Positions 62,501 through 64,000 of a DNA stretch of 64,000 nucleotides are shown here, piece by piece (position 1 is the stretch's first letter; every line of letters starts with the position of its first letter). This DNA is from Liolophura sinensis (Eukaryota > Mollusca > Polyplacophora > Chitonida > Chitonidae): contig NC_088295.1 of NCBI RefSeq assembly GCF_032854445.1, positions 64,211,249-64,275,248 of the forward strand. The letters run 5' to 3'. The notes beneath the pieces were generated by a model, which made no database searches, was not told where the DNA came from, and saw only the letters and a program-made list of their open reading frames with translations. A program made the translations under genes and the position numbers.

Positions 62501-63986
62501 TTGGCAGGTGAACTGATGAGCACTGAGAGAGTAGTCAGTACATCAAAGCACATTTCCCACCTATGAACTGTCGTCTTAGACAACACAAGTCCCATACAAG
62601 TACACACATCTGTATATAACTCCTCTGACCTACAAAATGACACAGTCATATTTATTTATATGTTCGACTGTTGCGTAAGCTCTCACTTATACTATGGTAG
62701 TCAGTTGTATCAGTAGAGGAAACTGGAGTGCCTGCAATAAACCACCAACCTTTGGCAAGTTACTGACAAACTTTTCTCAACAATGTACAGATATGCACAC
62801 CATACTGATGGCAGACAAGTGAGTTTCAATGAGCATTAGATTGTGCAAATAGTCTTATAAAACAGTATTTAAAAAAATAAAAAGATGGGCAACATGAAAT
62901 AACAAGAACAAACATAATACTGGATGGCGACAGCAAGAGTAACGTCAAAACATACGAAAGCAAACAATGTCTAAGGCATCATACATGCACCTCCTATATC
63001 AGAAATTTGGAGTTGCAAACCTTCCCAATGAGCTCTATTCTACTCCCACAATTTGGTACCTGCTCAAATAGGTTACCCCATGTATAAATTATTGCGAAGT
63101 TAAGAGACAAATACGTTCAGCATTTTGGCATAACACTGCATTCAATATCTGCATTTCATGAAAATTTTCATTGTGCCTGCATGGGCTAAATATTGGGCTG
63201 CCCCATATATTTCTTGCAAAGTTTATAGGTGAATATGTTTGGTTGTTAGTCCTATGAACAACGCATCCCTGACTTCAATCATTGCACTCCGTGAAAATGC
63301 TCAGTGAACCTATCAGTGGAACATTGGATTACTGACATATGAGGCATTCTAGCACTAAACATCGGGTTTTTATTTGATATGACATGCAAAAAGCTTCTGT
63401 TTCAAATCCTAATTGTACCACATCAAAGCCACCTTATGAATTATGATAGAGTCATACAACACTCAGTCCACCCACAAAGGCCCAAACCTTACATTTTCTT
63501 TGGTTGCTTGAGAATAATCCTCAAGGGGAACAGGATATATTCCTGAAGTTCTTGCAGCCCATCTGCATTAGCATCATCCAGAGCTCTAATAAGAGCTTGT
63601 ACATTTTCTCTGGTATGTTCCTTGGCCAATTGAACACAGATTGGTTGAAATGTTTCAAAAAGACGATGGAAAGCTTCCCTGGAATATAATGTTAAAATTA
63701 TGTGAGGTAATTACGGGATAATCTCTTGAAAATGTTGATTTCTGGAAGTGAACTTGTCCACAAGTCCACGTTGAGACGTTTAGACAATTAACATGAAAAC
63801 ATTTGCAGAAACTATTTGGAGTCATTCTACAAGCTGGTTTGCTCAGAATCAAAAACAAGCAATGTTGTAACATCACTTAAATTTTATTTGTCTGTTGACA
63901 TACAAACAATAAAGATTCACTTTAAAGACTAAAGTTACTAACTTTTAAACTATTAACTACCAATGTACTTACACACTATGGTCCAT
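38438..63986 (-). CDS. TTI1: TELO2-interacting protein 1 (TTI1), 26 coding exons, complete
   Basis: Coding exons, in transcript order: 63973-63986, 63493-63678, 62490-62629, 60957-61032, 60379-60530, 59555-59673, 58739-58835, 57881-58061, 56559-56770, 56019-56075, 55412-55543, 54283-54408, 53472-53588, 53205-53268, 52388-52598, 51866-52002, 48083-48248, 47620-47724, 47000-47212, 43532-43637, 43222-43304, 42700-42815, 42183-42270, 41412-41498, 40559-40681, 38438-38509. They total 3,180 nt and 1,059 residues; human TTI1 is about 1,090. All junctions are GT-AG and in phase. Family hallmarks are DLFASFLPG, ITGDSKQG, WKVR, ALVQVLEFD.TDIKI, NSDYLVNSIS and the C-terminal NEYSDNVVQLL. TTI1 is an alpha-solenoid of HEAT repeats that with TELO2 and TTI2 stabilises newly made PIKKs (mTOR, ATM, ATR, DNA-PKcs, SMG1) together with HSP90. 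An acidic linker sits at about residues 785-815. The promoter lies outside the window. Confidence 0.96.
39306..39595 (-). repeat. SINE-related element, type E
   Basis: 'gtaaaccacccacctttgga', 'aaattactgatgaactttcc', 'gatatgcacaccatattggt', then 'ggatttaaactcccaactcg', which is B-box-like on the minus strand. The same order occurs at 62,648-62,825. Between the last two TTI1 exons. Confidence 0.65.
40070..40210 (-). repeat. SINE type A fragment
   Basis: 'taagccgtactgaagaatat', 'ttatggtgggaggaaa' and 'aaacccatgacc' match the tail and core of type A. The tRNA-like head is missing. Confidence 0.7.
40559..40681 (-). CDS. TTI1: TTI1 exon 25
   Basis: Residues about 996-1036: FEKLIIIEPDSIWLLLSHLY and SPEDYCPPSKHFPSVK, matching the MKVDPDSTWFLLNELYCP segment. 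Reading through the gtcagt donor would give a short alternative end (VSTGLLSM). Confidence 0.94.
40695..40805 (-). repeat. SINE type E fragment
   Basis: 'tttatttgattgttttatgt', 'catactcaacaa' and 'gaggaaacaggagtgcccac' plus 'agtaaaccatccacc'. It overlaps no exon; TTI1 exon 25 starts 14 bp away. Confidence 0.6.
41412..41498 (-). CDS. TTI1: TTI1 exon 24
   Basis: Residues about 967-995: MEIETIAKSCLPYLSARQPG and LLQQ, matching [22 protein letters not shown]. The in-frame ATG at its start is internal. Confidence 0.94.
42183..42270 (-). CDS. TTI1: TTI1 exon 23
   Basis: Residues about 937-966: SLKAGPAYKFTVEYKLQFSV and LSDLGKLCSM, matching [27 protein letters not shown]. Donor gtaagt, phase 0. Confidence 0.95.
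42700..42815 (-). CDS. TTI1: TTI1 exon 22
   Basis: Residues about 899-937: TFQTLTSLASVCGEFIMKRT and KGIFPKLTHFLRKQAEI, matching VLRTLGSKCGDFLRSR...DVLPKL. Donor gtaaac, phase 2. Confidence 0.95.
43222..43304 (-). CDS. TTI1: TTI1 exon 21
   Basis: Residues about 871-898: NVLLPLVHQVWPPFVERFSD and EEKLVTLK, equal to the LLPLAHQAWPSLVHRL motif. Donor gtgagg. Confidence 0.95.
43532..43637 (-). CDS. TTI1: TTI1 exon 20
   Basis: Residues about 836-871: VLLRSRHLLSSHNPRLRLLV and DTIATAATALTDYQ, matching [20 protein letters not shown]. It follows the intron that carries the 27-bp array. Confidence 0.94.
43755..46013. repeat. 27-bp minisatellite array, about 2.26 kb, in TTI1 intron 19
   Basis: About 80 units of 'ctacagtgagccagaggc' plus 'tatggtggt'. 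Variants include gattc or gtggc for gaggc, 'ctaaagtgag', and 'gactacagtaag'. Some units carry an extra 8 bp ('aagtctac' or 'ggtctaca'). 27 is divisible by 3, so several frames on both strands stay open (MVVYSEPEA on plus, LTVDHHSLW on minus); these are by-products. Confidence 0.97.
46551..46813 (-). mobile_element. tRNA-derived SINE type A
   Basis: 'aatttgattggtgttttaca', 'gcagccagcattactgtggg', 'cgaccatccgcagg', 'ggacttgaactcagagcaac' and a degraded minus-strand tRNA-like head at 46,770-46,813. Sense matches TTI1 transcription. Confidence 0.8.
47000..47212 (-). CDS. TTI1: TTI1 exon 19 with acidic linker
   Basis: Residues about 765-835: EDVVRFFEEYHKNRLISEGN followed by a linker packed with Asp and Glu (VDEDENEDEEPAYEDQMEDE), then PPQHVKTVKE. 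The human protein has an acidic disordered linker at the same place. Acceptor tgttgttaag, donor gtacat. Confidence 0.94.
47620..47724 (-). CDS. TTI1: TTI1 exon 18
   Basis: Residues about 730-764: LSSLDQFYGEKAVMFMKVLH and LAVEKWYPPSK. The donor is AAG|gtatag; an alternative gtaagg five bases earlier would put exon 19 out of frame. Confidence 0.93.
48083..48248 (-). CDS. TTI1: TTI1 exon 17
   Basis: Residues about 674-729: LLQSNSDYLVNSISVKLRHL and LVLKVTLQHSSPELLPLLQD. NSDYLVN-IS-LRHL is nearly invariant in TTI1. Ends phase 0 at gtgagc. Confidence 0.96.
50430..51660. repeat. About 150-bp diverged tandem repeats, split by a SINE
   Basis: Core 'gaccttgtcttaagtgac', 'ttttccaccacataat', then 'ttggtgatt' and 'attaaagtagaatcaaaggt' occurs at about 50,444, 50,592, 50,756, 50,907, 51,445 and, eroded, 51,582. 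Periods are 138-163 bp once the SINE is removed. It lies in TTI1 intron 16, next to exon 16. Confidence 0.85.
51048..51413 (-). mobile_element. tRNA-derived SINE type B, copy 2, perfect 15-bp target duplication
   Basis: About 366 bp. Minus-strand head ccggcccggatagcacagtt with A box at 51,392-51,403 (tagcacagttgg), a B-box-like 'gggtcgagtcacac', and a tail 'gttaaaccccaagcac' plus (tcac)n. It is flanked by tcaaaggtcgtttga at 51,033-51,047 and 51,414-51,428 with no mismatch. It interrupts one unit of the 150-bp repeat array. Confidence 0.93.
51866..52002 (-). CDS. TTI1: TTI1 exon 16
   Basis: Residues about 629-674: KFSPLLMKVLYPLMEKLGDE and ISTTAYLSLQEICKHCGY, matching LLLMSALYPVLEKAGD...CRACGY. 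Donor gtaata. Confidence 0.95.
52388..52598 (-). CDS. TTI1: TTI1 exon 15
   Basis: Residues about 558-628: MLIDEFLSPTNFNLKTSNVD, a low-conservation Gln/Ser-rich part, then LNTNILQICLFLEGFGKFSQ. The last part equals the human N-W-QICIQLEGIG segment. Ends phase 0 at gtgtgg. Confidence 0.93.
53205..53268 (-). CDS. TTI1: TTI1 exon 14
   Basis: A 64-nt exon, residues about 537-558: TVQYHQQMVPKDKVILESLI. The corresponding stretch is longer in vertebrates. Its frame and splice sites (acceptor atttccag, donor gtaagc) fit both neighbours. Confidence 0.85.
53472..53588 (-). CDS. TTI1: TTI1 exon 13
   Basis: Residues about 498-537: ADILVDHFLDVFHESKVYRL and TFILNEILVGTVTV, matching LVDHFMELYHQSVVYR...ILNELV of the family. 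Confidence 0.95.
54283..54408 (-). CDS. TTI1: TTI1 exon 12
   Basis: Residues about 456-498: SSVIQRPRKYFRHFSDERVL and HVVRLLGYYG, equivalent to the RRYFRFFTDER...LLGYYGN region. Donor gtaaca, phase 1. Confidence 0.95.
54545..54690 (-). repeat. tRNA-like SINE head fragment
   Basis: The minus strand reads 'ttgctggcttggcagcaaac', 'gaagttgcaagttcaaatcc', i.e. a diverged A-box/B-box pair. No downstream core is recognisable. It lies beside TTI1 exon 12. Confidence 0.45.
54890..54945. repeat. Short-element tail copy in a TTI1 intron
   Basis: 'attgaaatattgccgacatg', 'gcgttaagccataatcattc' and more CATT units; near-identical to 10,420-10,475. Confidence 0.65.
54995..55075 (-). repeat. SINE type A tail fragment
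   Basis: 'tttatttatttctttgactg', 'ttacaccgtactcaaggata' and 'gaaggcggccagcatta' are the last 80 bp of type A; the rest is absent. Confidence 0.75.
55412..55543 (-). CDS. TTI1: TTI1 exon 11
   Basis: Residues about 412-456: SLLRSLSHLKRLSMALVQVL and EFDCTDIKITEDI. The LSKALIQVLELDVADIKI-type segment is a strong family signature. Confidence 0.95.
56019..56075 (-). CDS. TTI1: TTI1 exon 10
   Basis: A 57-nt exon, residues about 393-412: DDSEKLSILNLLSGYIQLLG, with phase 1 at both ends. Corresponds to the LLLGYLKLLG helix of the human protein. Confidence 0.93.
56400..56478 (+). repeat. SINE type A tail fragment, opposite orientation
   Basis: 'gaaaatattcttggtgtaaa', 'acaccaatcaaacaaataaa' is the reverse complement of the type A tail. 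Sense is plus, antisense to TTI1. Confidence 0.65.
56559..56770 (-). CDS. TTI1: TTI1 exon 9
   Basis: Residues about 322-393: SLSESVPVLLEVVVGQLRDE, DVVSSKARKGLESFSHH, then LEDNLYSLATTLPREMRTA, equivalent to the LHSLATSLPR segment of vertebrate TTI1. Confidence 0.95.
56990..57140 (+). mobile_element. SINE type A, 5'-truncated, plus orientation
   Basis: 'ccagaaacccgcaaatggtc', 'cagtttcctcccaccaaaat', 'aatattcttgagtacagcgt', 'aaaacaccaatgaaataaat'. Core plus tail without the tRNA head, antisense in a TTI1 intron. Confidence 0.8.
57881..58061 (-). CDS. TTI1: TTI1 exon 8
   Basis: Residues about 262-322: NERLAELKVKRDPDWVKTTS, LLILVKEIVKLRDHSSWKVR, and ALVDWAVQLLIDCTK. The DWVK and HSSWKVR motifs are conserved in the family. 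Confidence 0.95.
58739..58835 (-). CDS. TTI1: TTI1 exon 7
   Basis: Residues about 230-262: TAIEAWRQVVVLVMGDNSLQ and LDERHSEKSEYK. Aligns without a gap after exon 6 to the helix that follows the GD-KQG motif. Donor gtataa, phase 1. Confidence 0.88.
59060..59365. repeat. 38-bp minisatellite in a TTI1 intron
   Basis: About eight units of 'tgtacatggcactgaggtgc' plus 'gggactgagtgggtgggg', repeated at 38 bp (59,161, 59,199, 59,237). The three overlapping frames on minus here are translations of the repeat. Confidence 0.93.
59555..59673 (-). CDS. TTI1: TTI1 exon 6
   Basis: Residues about 190-229: RCRGDLFASFLPGMSMGLCK and IITGDSKQGQMITV, the most recognisable TTI1 motif. The donor is the gtacgg after GTG; reading on into the intron gives a false extension. 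Confidence 0.95.
59965..60120 (+). repeat. MITE-like element, copy 3 (in a TTI1 intron)
   Basis: Starts ccctaattcttcaaccttt and shares 'attctgagagaacta', 'tgggttgtaca', 'tttagtgacacaaa' and 'attgtatgcacaa' with copy 1. The right end has diverged. Lies between TTI1 exons 5 and 6. Confidence 0.7.
60379..60530 (-). CDS. TTI1: TTI1 exon 5
   Basis: Residues about 139-190: LYGSESMPMLGHLITVMLS, ERARHLRLEAIHCLLTLMR, corresponding to the helical repeat before the FASFLPG motif. Ends phase 1 at gtaagt. Confidence 0.93.
60957..61032 (-). CDS. TTI1: TTI1 exon 4
   Basis: Residues about 114-139: NVSEELKFAVIKCLDTLLKS, matching the VSEELKLAV region of vertebrate TTI1. Acceptor attattacag, donor gtaagt. Confidence 0.93.
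61157..61418 (-). mobile_element. SINE type A, diverged
   Basis: 'tacagtactcaagacaat', 'cggccagcattatggtgaga', 'aggaagccagcatgaactgg', 'gcattggtgagaggctcctg' and a degraded head. In TTI1 intron 3, same sense as the gene. Confidence 0.85.
61545..61810. repeat. Dispersed repeat R250, copy 2
   Basis: Partner of 28,097-28,345: 'ttatgcattttttctgccaa', 'atgagccatcagagc', 'ttaaaaaagctacaagactg', 'tgctgttctgccta' and 'caagtttccagg'. Its right end abuts a truncated SINE at about 61,824. Confidence 0.8.
61824..62057 (-). mobile_element. SINE type A, 3'-truncated
   Basis: 'gaatatttcacttatacga', 'aaccgggcagagcccggtgg', 'gaccatccgcaggttgctga', 'gagctggacttgaac'. The (aaat)n tail is absent where it meets repeat R250. 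Confidence 0.85.
62188..62458 (-). mobile_element. SINE type A, full length with 14-bp target duplication
   Basis: The most intact copy: minus-strand head ggcctccgtggctcagttgg with A box 62,437-62,448 (tggctcagttgg), B-box-like 'gagttcaagtcc', the core, and tail (aaat)n. It is flanked by gaagtgaggtaaag at 62,174-62,187 and 62,459-62,472. The distal duplication ends 15 bp from the exon 3 donor of TTI1. Confidence 0.93.
62490..62629 (-). CDS. TTI1: TTI1 exon 3
   Basis: Residues about 67-114: SEELYTDVCTCMGLVLSK and WEMCFDVLTTLSVLISSP, helical repeat sequence. Its donor gtaggc lies only about 15 bases from the target duplication of a SINE. Confidence 0.9.
62648..62825 (-). repeat. SINE type E fragment
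   Basis: 'gaggaaactggagtgcctgc', 'aataaaccaccaacctttgg', 'caagttactgacaaactttt' and 'agatatgcacaccatactga'. It shares order with 39,306-39,595. Just upstream of TTI1 exon 3. Confidence 0.65.
63493..63678 (-). CDS. TTI1: TTI1 exon 2
   Basis: Residues about 5-67: EAFHRLFETFQPICVQLAKE, ENVQALIRAL, then GLQELQEYILFPLRIILKQP. The last segment is one of the best conserved in TTI1. Ends phase 2 at gtaagg. Confidence 0.95.
63973..63986 (-). CDS. TTI1: TTI1 exon 1 (start codon)
   Basis: Fourteen coding bases, ATG GAC CAT AGT GT, before a gtaagt donor; the split Val codon continues into EAFHRLF of exon 2. No in-frame stop precedes the ATG in the 14 bases left, so a start further upstream cannot be excluded. 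The human protein also begins only a few residues before the matching EAF. Confidence 0.8.
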
Positions 63987-64000
63987 GATGCTAGACTTCA

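Overview
This is a stretch of animal (metazoan) nuclear DNA. It is AT-rich, its coding sequence is cut into short exons with GT-AG introns, and it is full of tRNA-derived SINEs, minisatellites and small inverted-repeat elements. The repeat vocabulary suggests a mollusc, possibly a gastropod: SINE tails of the type 'gtactcaagaatatttcac...tttatttattt', 'gtgagtgagtgcttggggtttaacg' elements, 'ggctgaaatattgcc...cattcattcattc' tails, and very frequent TACATGTA palindromes. The species assignment is an impression from repeats, not proof.

Two genes lie tail to tail. The first, on the plus strand (14,697-32,490, 13 exons seen, 5' end missing), encodes a type I membrane protein: the second half of one CUB domain, four more CUB domains, one LDL-receptor class A module, a transmembrane helix and a short cytoplasmic tail ending in a PDZ-ligand-like V-S-I-V. 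It most resembles the SOL-1 ('suppressor of lurcher') and Neto-like group of ionotropic glutamate receptor auxiliary subunits. All 13 exons join in frame with canonical splice sites, giving 738 residues to the stop. The 14.7 kb upstream show no convincing exon.

The second gene, on the minus strand (63,986 down to 38,438), is TTI1, the HEAT-repeat scaffold of the TELO2-TTI1-TTI2 (TTT) co-chaperone complex for PIKK kinases. I reconstruct all 26 coding exons, from an ATG 15 bases from the window edge to a TGA at 38,438. They join in frame into 3,180 nt (1,059 residues), close to the vertebrate length.

Layout: 1-14.7 kb is non-coding, with dispersed repeats and a 57-bp minisatellite. 14.7-32.5 kb is the CUB/LDLa gene, with 36-bp and 44-bp minisatellites, a MITE-like element, a SINE with clear target duplication, and a 1.8-kb composite element bounded by hairpins in one intron. 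32.5-38.4 kb is the convergent intergenic/UTR region with a second SINE type. 38.4-64 kb is TTI1, whose introns hold a 2.26-kb array of 27-bp repeats with higher-order structure, an array of about 150-bp repeats split by a SINE, a 38-bp minisatellite and a cluster of SINEs. The two genes have no evident functional link.

The most interesting unexplained object is the composite element at 24,915-26,745. It has a perfect 15-bp-arm hairpin with GGGATCCC cores at one end, an 8-bp-arm GGATCTGC hairpin near the other, and a diverged internal duplication of about 350 bp.
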